DNA of 64,000 nucleotides from Ophiura sarsii (Eukaryota; Echinodermata; Ophiuroidea; Amphilepidida; Ophiuridae): assembly GCA_035610835.1 (NCBI GenBank), contig CM069444.1:770551-834550 (forward strand), written 5' to 3'. Each line of letters starts with the position of its first letter. The stretch's first letter is position 1. Shown here one piece after another: positions 43,220 to 54,640 of the stretch. The translations under genes and the position numbers were made by a program. The notes beneath the pieces were generated by a model. The model saw only the letters and a program-made list of their open reading frames with translations, searched no databases and was not told where the DNA came from.

Positions 43220-45030
43220 GAAGTCAAGAAAGGTATGAAGAAGGCAAAACAGAGCTGGATCGAGCAACAGTGCCAAGGGATAGAAAAGAACCTTCGGCAG
43301 AACAACAGCAAGAAAGCCTACAAGCTTGTAAAAGACCTGACTTCCACAAAGCAAGGACGAACCACCACAATACAAGACAAGGGTGGAAAATGCCTTACTG
43401 AAGAGAAGGACATCCTGAAAAGGTGGACTGAATACTGTTCAGACCTGTATAACCATACAGCCTCAGGTGACCCAGAGGTCCTGAACGTTCCTCCAGCAAA
43501 TGACACCGAAAACTATCCCATTCTTCGGGCAGAGGTGATAACAGCTGTAAACTCACTGAAGAAGGGGAAGTCCGCAGGAGTTGACAACATCTCAGCAGAG
43601 CTTGTCCAAGCAGGAGGAGATTCCATGGTCGACATCCTTCTAACTATCTGCAACAAGATCTGGCAGACAGGAGAGTGGCCTGCACCTTGGACCCAGTCAA
43701 TGGTCATCACACTTCCCAAGAAAGGCAACCTTCAGCAGTGCTCTAATTACCGGACGATCAGCCTCATCTGTCACCCAAGCAAAGTCATGCTGAAGATCTT
43801 ACTAAACAGACTGAACCCACAAGCAGAAAAGATCATTGCTGAGGAACAGGCAGGCTTCAGACCAAAACGTAGCAATTTGTGAAAAATACCTGCAACATCA
43901 ACAAGACCTCTACCATGTATCTGTGGACTTCAAAAAGGCGTTTGACAGAGTCTGGCATGCAGCCCTGTGGACTACCATGAGGATGTACAATATCAACACC
44001 AACCTGACCAGAGCCATTGAAAACCTCTATTACAAGGCTTCCAGTGCAGTCTACCTCAACGGCAGCTTAGGGGAATGGTTCAAAACAACAGTCGGGGTTA
44101 GACAAGGTTGCTTGCTCTCACCTACTCTTTTCAACATCTATTTGGAGAGAATAATGACTGACGCTTTGGAAGACCATCAAGGATCGGTCAGCATCGGAGG
44201 CAGAATAATCACCAATCTGCGCTTCGCCGATGATATCGATGGACTAGCCGGGTCAGAGGGAGAATTAGCAAAGCTCGTCGAACGTTTGGACGACCTCTAT
44301 AGCCTACGGCATCGAGATTAGTGCAGGGAAAACTAAACTGATGACCAACAGCACCAACGGCATCAGCACTGACATCAAAGCCAACGGCGAGAAGCTGGAA
44401 ACAGTCAAAAGCTTCAAGTACCTAGGGTCAATCATCACAGACCAGGGTTCCAAACCTGAAATTGTATCCAGGATCGCACAGACAGTAGCATCTCTGACTA
44501 AACTGAAGGTCATCTGGAGTGATAAAAACATCTCACTTAAGTCAAAGATCAGACTGATGCACTCCTTGGTTACCACAATATTCCTATATGCGTGCGAATC
44601 TTGGACCCTAACAGCGGACTTACAGAGGAGAATCCAGGCTGCTGAGATGAGGTGCCTTCGCAAACTCCTTGGTATTTCCTACAAAGACCACATCACCAAC
44701 GTTGAAGTCAGAAGAAGAATTGTTGCAGCCTTCGGCGCTTATAAAGACCTCCTAACCACAGTGAAAAGACGCAAGCTACAGTGATATGGACATGTGTCAC
44801 GATCAACAGGACTTGCCAAAACGGTAATGCAAGGCACGGTGCCAGGAGGGCGAAAAAGAGGTCGGCCAAGAAGAAGGTGGGAAGACAACATATCTGAATG
44901 GACTGACCTGAAGCTTAGTGATACCTTAAGATTGGCAGAGAACCGACAAGGATGGAGAGAGCTGGTGGTCAGGGCATCTGTGGCGCCCCAACGGTCGACA
45001 AGACTACGGGATAGATAGATAGATAGATAG
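41936..45030 (+). mobile_element. Near full-length RTE-like non-LTR retrotransposon with 10-bp target-site duplication
   Basis: A 3.1-kb LINE with an APE-type endonuclease followed by a reverse transcriptase and a C-terminal basic tail, ending in a (GATA)n microsatellite at 45009-45030. The exact repeat ACATAGTTCT lies at 41926-41935 and again at 45031-45040, so both ends are preserved. The ORF is decayed by about five frameshifts or stops. Clade is uncertain: size, EN-RT order and the microsatellite 3' end suggest RTE or a relative. It lies between genes and is not in either. Confidence 0.88.
43235..45018 (+). pseudogene. LINE reverse transcriptase and C-terminal tail, frameshifted
   Basis: RT blocks in order: KKGKSAGVDNISAELVQAGG, LPKKGNLQQCSNYRTISLIC, EEQAGFR (about 43850), then in the next frame DFKKAFDRVWHAALW, VGVRQGCLLSPTLFNIYLER and the catalytic FADDIDGLAG at about 44225-44254. 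After another frameshift near 44310, SFKYLGSIITDQGSKPEIV and ACESWTLTADLQRRIQAAEM follow, then a TGA near 44782 and a basic RGRPRRRWEDNISEW tail. All residues for polymerase activity are present but not in one frame, so this copy is not autonomous. Confidence 0.88.
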
Positions 45031-45169
45031 ACATAGTTCTATAATATTTATATCAATCATCAACATATTAATAATAATCACATTAAGTAGTTCATATAAT
45101 TCGAATTCATATAATTCGAACAATAAATTCTTACCATCTTAACGATTTTTATATATATTACTTATTGTT

Positions 45170-46345
45170 TTGAAAATCTTCTGTTGTCATGGTTCGTTTT
45201 ACAAACAAGAATATACATGTACATTATATGGTAGCATAATATTCAATATACATGTATCATATTCAGTGCATAAGTTCAGTATGGTATTGGCTATTCACAG
45301 CTTTTCACAAATACTCTGTAGTAACACAGAGTTTTGGTCTTTGATATGTTTTGCTATTTCAGTATAGAGTCTCACCTCTTTTTTAATATGAATATGATGT
45401 GAATGGTGTTATGTTGCATAGGTATTTTGAATTGAATGGTAGTTTCTTTAATCCTTGCTAACATAATTTTTATATGACGTTCTGTTGTCTCATGGTTCGT
45501 TTTACAAATAATAAGGATACATGTACATAGTGGTAGCATAATATTCAATATATAATATTCAGTGCATAATAAGTTCAGTATGGTATTGGCTATTCACAGC
45601 TTTTCACAAATACTCTGTAGCAACACAGAGTTTTGGTCTTTGATATGTTTTACTATAGTATAGAGTCTCACCTCTTTTTTAATATGAATATGATGTGAAT
45701 GGTGTCATGTTGCATAGGTATTTTGAATTGAATGGTAGTTTCTTTAATCCTTGCTAACATTTTATATGACGTGACAATGCAAAATCCTTTGTTATTTTTC
45801 AACATCAACCTGAAGGCATACTTAAAATCAGGGTTTAAAATAACGGTTATCCGGTCATCCGAAATGACCAAATTTACCGACGGATAGCCAATTTTTCTTT
45901 GCCGATTATCCGAACATTTTAATCTAAAAATGAGTAAATACTATAGGCTACTGCTAACTTGAGCTCAAAATTCCTTCACTTGACAAATTTATACTTCCGA
46001 TTTAATATGTAAACAATAAATCTTATTACGAAGCCACGTGTTGTGGCTATGAATATGCTATCATTTTCTCCCGCTGTACGAACCGAACTGTAATTGAGAA
46101 TATAGTGGAAGCCCTCGCCTACCGAGTTCGCTTGAAAGCGCGGTTAAGTTAATTTCAGTATTCAATAAACGGTGAACGGGTTTGCAAAATAGCGAAACAA
46201 GCATCGATCCATACTTTCTTCGGCGGCAGAATTGCTTAGAATATGATTTTTGAGATTTTCCAGTGACCAAGTGAACAAATGCGGATAACCAAAAATGTTG
46301 GCAGATAACCAAAATCTCAACCTAGCTTATCCGCTGGATAACCGA
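45170..46345. repeat. Repeat family, copies 1 (short) and 2
   Basis: 45170-45470 and 45478-45770 are tandem copies (GGTAGCATAATATTCAATAT, CTCTGTAG-AACACAGAGTTT, TTTGATATGTTTT). Copy 2 continues to 46345 through ACGGTTATCCGGTCATCCGA and AGATAACCAAAATCTCAACC. CTCTGTAGTAACACAGAG is a small palindrome. Confidence 0.82.
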
Positions 46346-46352
46346 TTTATTT

Positions 46353-47096
46353 TTTACCTTGATTTTTTCAAAAATCCAGGTACTCTATCTCTGCCGTTTC
46401 TTTCATCATCTGCTTCTTCTTCTTCTTCTGGCAATATTTCTACAAAATGCTTCTTCTCCTACAGTTTACATGCTACAATCACTAGATTTGGTCAGTAGGA
46501 CCCCCTACCGGACCTACATATAGGGTCTTCACAGTTTGGGGTCAAAGGTCACACAGGGGTCACTAGGGGTCAAAACGAGATTTTCACTTAAAACGCATTT
46601 CCAATTTAGTGAAATGACCTAGGATCATCAAAATTGATCCACATATTCCTTATGACCGTACGCATATACAATAGTTAGGTTTTTAAAATTAAAAATCATT
46701 TGGGGTCACTAGGGGTCAAAATGTAAATTTTCAATTCGATCACTTAAAATGCATCTTGTCTCAGAGGAAATGACTCATGACCTTCATAATTGGTCAAAAA
46801 ATTCTTTGGGTCCATGCCCATATAGGGTCTTCAGCGATTAAAAGTGACATGTCATATGGGGTCACTAGGGGTCATTGAACTTTACAGAGGTAAAGGTTAA
46901 GACATGCTCCGATTTGAACCGGGTTTGTTGCATCTTGTTTGGATTGATAAGCTATGAAAATAAATCAATCATATTGACCAGGTCAAAGGTCAAGAAGGGG
47001 TCACTATGGGTCATTAAACTTTACAAAGGTAAAAGTTAAGACATGCTCCGATTTGGACCGGGTTTGTTGCATCTTGTTTGGATTGATGAGCCAAAC
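46353..47096. mobile_element. Truncated copy of the TACCTTGATTTTT element
   Basis: Starts TACCTTGATTTTTTC as at 36238 and follows the same order of GGGGTCACTAGGGGTCA phrases, but stops at GATTGATGAGCCAA without the right-hand inverted end. It separates repeat copies 2 and 3. Confidence 0.75.
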
Positions 47097-47551
47097 AAGG
47101 ATATACAATCATGTACATAGTGGTAGCATAATATTCAATATATAATATTCAGTGCATGAGTTCAGTATTGTATTGGCTATTCACAGCTTTTCACAAATAC
47201 TCTGTAGCAACACAGAGTTTTGGTCTTTGATATGTTTTACTATAGTATAGAGTCTCACCTCTTTTTGGTGGACAAGTTAACTTGGACACCATAGCTTTCA
47301 AAAGTGGTTGAATAAAATGCGAAAATACCGCCAAATTCAGTTATTCAGTGCGAAATTATTATTTTAATTATATTTTATATTAAATGTGTCTATTACCGTA
47401 AATAAAATGGTGCTTTAATTGACAATGTAGCCTTTAAATAATAAATAAATATCACATTTTAATTTTCGATTTAGTTCATTTAGTGGATAAACATGATAAA
47501 CCAAAGAGTCTCAATGATGTATATTCATTGTAACTATTCAGAAACAATAAG

Positions 47552-47623
47552 AACGTGTGGTGTAGTGGCTAACTCCTTGCCTGCCACGCTGAGAACCCCA
47601 GGTCAAATCTGCTGGGAGCCACA
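47552..47623 (+). repeat. tRNA-Gly-like SINE head or pseudogene
   Basis: TGGTGTAGTGGCTAA fits the A box, CTTGCCTGCCACGCTGAG closely follows the anticodon arm of tRNA-Gly(GCC), and CAGGTCAAATCTG a weak B box. Several arms do not pair, so it is not a functional tRNA. Confidence 0.65.
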
Positions 47624-49833
47624 TATTTTTTGTGTATAATACATTGGTATTTTTTGATGTTCCATTATATTAATTACTTACAATATCATTAGTTTGTTTA
47701 TTAACGAGACTCTTTTTTTTATCTATTAATATTTTTTACTTTTTTTGTTCAATGAATATAAATTATCACGATTTTCTTTTTTTGATTCGGCTGTTGTGTT
47801 GTGTTGTGATGTTCGTGATTTATTTTTACATAACGATTGACTAGTATTATAGTATTAATTATAATATTCCTGGCGCCCCGGGAAAACCAAGTTATTTTGT
47901 TGCACTTTTGAATTTGTCATAAATTACGTTTTTATCGTAATTAATAAACATTGGAATTTAAATTAAATTATAAATTATGATATTTGTTTCTTCTTTTTTC
48001 CCCATAAACTTTACCACATACATATCGCTCACATAAGTTCATGTTTTTTATACTGGGTACCCAAAAAAGGTGGATCTGTTACATTTGCACTACATAGTAT
48101 TACTTTGCATGCATATATTTTGGCTATTCTTTATCACACATACTCAAATTTGGTCTTAATATAAAAATATAAACTACCATGGTTCTGTTAATTACAATAG
48201 TTCGTTAAACCTAATTAGTCAGGGGTGGAAGAGTATGTGGAGGAGGAGTATGTGGAGGAGGAGGAGTGCATAGTTGAACAAGTATGGTGCAATATACATT
48301 GGGCGAACATAAAATGCACTGGTTTCACTCTTGGTACAATTCTATATTGAAAACATATTATTATTGAAGCATATTTGAATTAAAAATATAATTAGTTAAT
48401 TAAGGAATCATTAATTAGCATTAAGAAGCTCAAAAAATTGTTAAGAAACGTAAGTGGGTCACAGTTTGCGAATGTATGCAAACATTTGCCTGCACCAAAC
48501 TGTCCATTTTAAAAGTATAGAAAGGTTGAGGTACCCTTTTGAATAAATAAATTTAACTATTTAATTAAAAATTAAAAGAAGATATGTAATTAACCTCATG
48601 TATTCTGTATTGTCTGGATGTTAATTAGCACATTTTGTTAAATGCATTTGTGTGGTGTTATTACTTGTTTTTAACTGTTTTACCAAATAAGTAAAACACT
48701 GCTGGTTTTCATCAAGCTTGTAAACTCAGGAGAATTATTAAATTCTTAGGAATACTAGTGACTACTAGTTTGCCAATCAACATTGGGTCACCCTATATGT
48801 TGAATACAACTTAAAACGATAACATTTTATAATTCAATCTTAAATCAGACTCTTGAAATTTGAATACTGGGTTCAACCATTATGGAAACTAACCTAATTT
48901 GTTCATTTGAATGTGCTTTGCACATCATGAAGGTGCAAGAAGGATGAACGCAATTAATTGTATGCCACTAAATATGTGCCATTGGGAAAATTTGAGTCAG
49001 CCTGTAGTTAAAGGGCCCCTTTTTATTGAACATTATTTGAAACTCATACCACTTTAAGCATTTGCCACTTCAAATTGGAATGTAAAATCATGTTTTATAT
49101 GCAAATTTAAATTCATTCAATTTAATGATTTGTGGATAATCACGTATACCTAAATAAATGTTTTAGACACCCTATATGTTTAAAATTAACAACTGTACAT
49201 AAGAAAAGGTTAACTCTAATCAATCCATGTTCATGTACATGTAATTGATGCATTTTTATTTGAAATCTTCTTGAATTTGGTTAAAATACTAGTCTTTGTA
49301 TGTATGTAGTAATAGAAGCATTTTTCCGGAACTAAATAAACAAATTTTTAGACACCCTGTATGTAGACTTTCAGATTCATAATGAAATTTAATTTGCATA
49401 TGTCTGGATGGGTATTTTATTAAACTACTTTAAATCTGTACTGAACTTTTCTCTCATCACTTCATATACATAGTGGAAGTAATTATTGAAACCCTTCTTT
49501 TTTAGAAGATTTTGCTTGTTACACCCTGTACAATTTCGGGCCACCCTGTATAATCAACTTAATTGTATGCTATTTGCATCCGTTACAGTGTATGCTTTCA
49601 GAATATGTATACTTTTACCAACTTAAAATCTAAACTTTTTCAGATATTATGCATTAACTGAAAAAGGAACCTAATTTATTGAAAAAGGGACATGTAACAC
49701 AAATTGTACCCAGTACATGTATAAAAAACATGACCATAAGGTCTCGGTGATTTCCTTCCAGAAACAACACACTATAGTGATCCTCTTGCCGACTTCCACA
49801 AAAGTCAACAGATCCATTCCAAGTCTTCTCATC

Positions 49834-50216
49834 CAGTGGCGTAGCTCAGGGGGGGGGGGGGGGGGGAAATGCCCCCTGACGAAAAAAATAAATTTGTGCC
49901 AACGCCCCCCCCCCCCTAAAAAAAGGGGTGAGGAAAAAAGGAAATAGGAAAAAATTGAGAAAAAAGACCGAGGTTATTAGCCAAATAGAAGGCAAAATTG
50001 TACATTTACTGTGCGATATTTTTTGACTGTGCGATTTTTTTGTTGACCTGTGCGAAATGTTTTGACCTCACCCCCCCCCCCCCCACCCCACTTACATGTA
50101 GGTGAAATTCACGAGGAAGGTGACTAGAAAAAAAATTGGGGCAACCGTCTACGAAAATTTTAGAAATCTTGCCCCCCCCCCCCCCCCCCTGAAAAAAAAT
50201 CCTAGCTACGCCACTG
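49834..50216. mobile_element. Intact hAT-type MITE with exact 8-bp target duplication
   Basis: The ends CAGTGGCGTAGCT and AGCTACGCCACTG are exact complements. TTCTCATC lies at 49826-49833 and again at 50217-50224. The 383-bp body is low-complexity, with G-runs near the left and C-runs near the right, which can pair with each other. Confidence 0.93.
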
Positions 50217-50955
50217 TTCTCATCCTTTTGACACTTAGAAGACCTTGTTTAATATGAATATGATGTGAATGGTGTTATATTGCGTAGGTATTTTGAATTG
50301 AATGGTAGTTTCTTTAATCCTTGCTTACATTTTATTATGACGTGACAATTCAAAATCCTTTGTTATTCTTCAACATCAATCTGAAGGCATACTTAAAATC
50401 AGGGTTCGAAATAACGGTTATCCGGTCATCCGAAATGACCAAATTTACCGACGGATAGCCAATTTTTCCGAACATTTTAATCTAAAATGTGTAAATACTA
50501 TAGGCTACTGCTAACTTGAGCTCAAAATTCCATTACTTCACAAATTTATACTTCCGATTTAATATGTGAACAGTAAATCTTATTACGAAGCCACGTGTTG
50601 TGGCTACGAATCTCAACGCTATCATTTTCTCCCGCTGTACGAACCGAACTGTATGTAATTGAGAATATTTTTATTTTTTTATTTTTTTGCTGTAATTGAG
50701 AATATAGTGGAAGCCTCACCTATCGAGTTTGCTTGAAAGCGCGGTTAAGTTAATTTCAGTATTCAATAAACGGTGACCGGGTTTGCAAAATAGCGAAACA
50801 AGCATCGATCCGTACTTTCTTCGGCGGCAGAATTGCTTAGAATATGATCTTTGAGATTGACCAGTGACCAACTGAACAAATGCGGATAACCAAACATGTT
50901 GGCAGATAACCAAAATCTCAACCTAGCTTATCCGCTGGATAACCGATATATTTTT

Positions 50956-51395
50956 CTTATTTCTAACGCTGCTTAAAATTTATGTTTCATTAAGATCAAT
51001 GTCACACTTTATAACCCGTGGAATGTCTCATATCCTGTAATATGAAGAAAATCAATCGGAACGGTTTAAGTTAGAAGGAGATAATTGGGGTCCAATGCAA
51101 ATAGCGTATGCTCAGTGCAGGAGATTGGGTTCAGCGCCTGTTTGCTGTGATACCTACCCGTTTTTAGACATGCACATTATTTGCCAGTAGAAGGAAGTTG
51201 GCAACATTTTTGGTCGCCATTCCTTGCACTTACCTTTAGTTGTAAATTCTGATGCAAGATTGGTTGTCCACCTACTTGGAGGGCGTTTTGTCAAATTGAC
51301 ACATTGTCATGCGATTTATTGATCACATCAAACTGGAATTGGTTCATGTAAAACTTGCGCTCGATTCATTCCGCAATTACACTGATAGCGGTATA
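50956..51395. other. Intergenic, nothing recognised
   Basis: No element or exon seen. Confidence 0.45.
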
Positions 51396-52140
51396 CCATA
51401 AAGACCTGTCTCGTATATTCCTATTTTTAGGTTTGTAAATTCCCGTTACCACGGATGGATACATATGCACAATATAAAGCCAAATCCTAGAGAATCGGTG
51501 AACCAGATGAACTTGCTTTGATTCAGGGTGAGTACAATTATTCAGGTCCTGTTTTTATTTGTTTTCATCATTTTTAACCAGTTTACAAAATATGAAATGC
51601 ACAGCAATATTTTTTGTAAGCAATTCTCACGGTCGCAGTTGTTGAATTTGGCGTACTCACTCACACCAACTGACCCGATACATTTAATTTATTCGAGACA
51701 CAGCTGTAGAACATTATTATTGGTAATATTTTGAACAAAGAAGCATTTTTTAACGAGCAAGTTTGCAATAAAGTGTGATTTTGTTTACTTCACCCATCAC
51801 CCGTAAAGCAATCTTTCACTCCAGGGAGTAACGTGGAGCAGCCGTAATTGACCAATCAAGTGCCAGTATTCCATTCTGTGACGTGTTTGCGACCGTGAGA
51901 ATAATCTTAATTTTATTTCATTCAAATGGTTTATTCCAAAAGGGAGACATGGGCTTTTCCTCAAATTCTGTGTACCATAAAGACCTGTCTTGTATATTAC
52001 TACATGTACGCTATCCTTTTATCCTTAAGGGCAAAGGTGGTGTTTTATTTTTGGATTGCACGGATGGATGCACATACATAATATATACAACCAAATCAGT
52101 GGAACTTTCTTTAATTGAGGGTGAGTAAAAAGAGCAATAT
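51396..52140. repeat. Diverged direct repeat pair
   Basis: CCATAAAGACCTGTCTCGTA, ACGGATGGATACATATGCAC and AGGGTGAGTA at 51396-51560 recur in order at 51970-52140. Intervening matches are weak. Confidence 0.65.
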
Positions 52141-52701
52141 TTTGATTGGTATTAAACGGGTAGTGTTTCCTCTTCGCTGGGCCATATGACGTAAAGTTAA
52201 CCCAGAACTTTGGCAAACTGACCCAATAGCATTTTGGATTTAAACAGACCCGTATCGGAAAAGTCCTTTATGGTACCAATGTACCTTTTTTGTGTGTACA
52301 AATGTAACTTTTTTGCGAACTAATGTACCTTTTTTGTGAAAAGCCCCCCCCCCCCCCCCCCTACCCCCATATTTGGAAAATGCCCCCTTTCCCATTAAGA
52401 ATATGGAATTGATTAAGAGATTCACAAGTTGTTCAGTTTTTTGGAAAGTAAATGGATCAGAGAATCCAAATTTGGCATCAATATTGACCACTCTTGTCAC
52501 TTTTTTGTCAACATTTAGAAAAAAAATTAGATAAGTTAAAAAATATTAAATTCGTCATTTAGTGTCTTTACATTATAATCATGAGATTTTGGGCATTTCC
52601 AAAAATGTATACTTTTATATGCATATGATTAATAGTTCAAGTATTACAGCACTCATAAAATTCTAAAAATCAAATCAAAAACTTCCTTGAGTCCCCTTAA
52701 G
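52141..52701. other. Intergenic with C homopolymer
   Basis: A C-run at 52347-52362 is embedded in a short TACCTTTTTTGTG repeat (52270-52340). Nothing else recognised. Confidence 0.5.
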
Positions 52702-53211
52702 ATGACAGTATAAGTTTGTTACGGTTGCGTCATTTATGCAGATTCAAAGTGTAAAAGAATTCACCCTATATATAGCTCACTGTACAACACAATTGCTTAT
52801 ATTCAGTCACATACGCCCCCAATAGAAAGTTGCTAACCTTGGATAAGAGGCGCTCATATCAATAAATCACTAACACGACAGAGTACTTTTCCATCATATA
52901 AATTTATTTTACAAAATGTATCCATGAAATATTAATTGATAAATCACAGAATATAATACAAAATATGCATTTTTCAAAATGTCGATATAAGTAGAATGCA
53001 GATATTTAAAGAATGCAATACAAATATATGTAAGGCGACAAAAGAACACATTTTGAAGAGGCACCTGTCGCGTTGGGTCGGTCAGTCAGGCCTTTTTTCT
53101 TTTCTTTTCTCTCTTTAAAAAATTATCATAACAAATTGTAAATATCTGTACAAAGGTGCTTTGCCCGCTTTATGAACAGATTTGGGTTCCCTGTGCTTTC
53201 TGTAAATTTGT

Positions 53212-53408
53212 CACCCAATTCTGATAGTCCAATACAGTAGTAACTGTAATTAAAGTGCGTATTATATTACAGTTTTACTGTGCCTGTGTTAACAACTGTA
53301 ATATACCGTAACACATGTTACCGTGTTATAACACAGGCACAGTAAAACTGTAATATAATACGCACTTTAATTACAGTTATTACTGTATTGGACTATCAGA
53401 ATTGGGTG
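53212..53408. mobile_element. 197-bp palindromic MITE (78-bp arms)
   Basis: The left arm CACCCAATTCTGATAGTCCA onward to 53290 is complementary to 53331-53408 with one or two differences. The 40-bp loop holds a smaller palindrome, CGTAACACATGTTACCG. As RNA it would be a long hairpin. Confidence 0.9.
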
Positions 53409-53414
53409 AATTTG

Positions 53415-53552
53415 TAGCATGCAAGGTGTCCAATGACTTTTGGCTGGGTGTTTACAATTTCAGTTATCACAATATTCACAGAATTTAATACAAAATATAT
53501 TATATCTTCAACATGTTGTCAATAAAACGGTCATTGGACACCTTGCATGCTA
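53415..53552. mobile_element. 138-bp inverted-repeat element
   Basis: TAGCATGCAAGGTGTCCAAT plus GAC at 53415-53437 is exactly complementary to 53530-53552. The loop repeats part of the block's AATACAAAATAT sequence, and TTTG/CAAA lie outside. Confidence 0.82.
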
Positions 53553-54640
53553 CAAAAGATTTGTCAATAACTATCTTCAACATGTTGATATAAATACCGT
53601 TGTAGTTATCTTAATGTTCACATAATATAATGCAAGCTATGTGTCTTCAAAATATTGATAAAAATACAATTGTATGCATGTATCGACATTATGACATTAT
53701 GCCAATAGGTAGACTACCTTTATCGACGGAAAAACTTAAACTTAAAATCAAAGTAATAGAAGTCGTATCTCTGAGTGTCATGCTTTCGCAATCGTCAGAC
53801 GACAGAGTCGTTCTTCTGAGCACAAGATAACGGTGACTTTGGTCACATACAGAGTTTAGTCTGCTTCGGTTCAATAGAGGTCCTGCTCTTATTTATCAAT
53901 CGACTTTACAGAAAGAAATCAACCATGCGCCATTCACCGGAATTATGGCATACTGATCCAATTGTTCATTTTTGGCAAACGCTGTTGCCTTACTCAAAAC
54001 ATGTATTGAGAAAGGCAACAGTCTACGCCAAAACGTACACAGTGAGTTTAAAAATATCATTTAGATCAGTTCATAATAACAACCTCATTTATCAGTCAGC
54101 CATGATTCCGTTTAGCTATGTCGTATGCTGGACCCACAAGAATGTAATATGCATAGTCTGATCCAAATTGGCGAAACCTGTTTACAGCAGGCAATGAAAT
54201 CGGAAGAGTGTCACGCGCACAACGCTCGCATGGCGCAATTATGGCGCGCAATGTCGCAGTGTAATTGTATGCGTGACACTTTCGAAAATAGAAAACCCTT
54301 GGCTACCCACACAAAATGTCCCCTTATCAATACCATGTTTACCTTTCCCAAACAGTCACATTTCCCCAAAATGATGTTTTCCAAAAAGTGCACTTTTCAA
54401 CGATACAGCGAGAAGTAATTCACGTGAATGGTGGACACTATTGGCTAGTCATGCATGAGCTCTAGCTCAAAAATATGCCGGTTACCCCCCATATATGAGT
54501 TGTTGAGTTAGTAGTCATGGCTTTCATCTTCAAGTTGAAACCAAATTTCAAGATACCAGTTTCTTATAACGTCGAGAAATATCCATTTAAAAATTGTGCA
54601 TTTCACGTGTAAGCCTATGGGAGATGTATTTGGTGGTGTG

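Larger units (their letters stand above)
47267..50247. mobile_element. About 3-kb insertion of unknown type in repeat copy 3
   Basis: The left border is a near-perfect palindrome at 47267-47290 (GGTGGACAAGTTAACTTGG plus ACACC). The right border is GACCTTG. No long ORF or RT/transposase motif found. It contains a tRNA-Gly-like SINE, several CACCCTGTATG-type mariner ends (48790, 49170, 49355, 49525) and the intact hAT MITE at 49.8 kb, so it is itself composite. Confidence 0.55.
47097..50955. repeat. Repeat copy 3, split by a 3-kb insertion
   Basis: 47097-47266 matches 45508 onward, and the match resumes at 50248 (TTTAATATGAATATGATG) to 50955. Copy 2 reads CCTCTTTTTTAATATGAATA without a break. 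Confidence 0.85.
52702..54265. repeat. Duplicated block P' (paralogue of 28040-30270)
   Basis: Follows the 28-30 kb block in order. It carries two inverted-repeat inserts at 53.2 and 53.4 kb that the other copy lacks. It joins directly to a piece related to 12500-12690. Confidence 0.8.
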
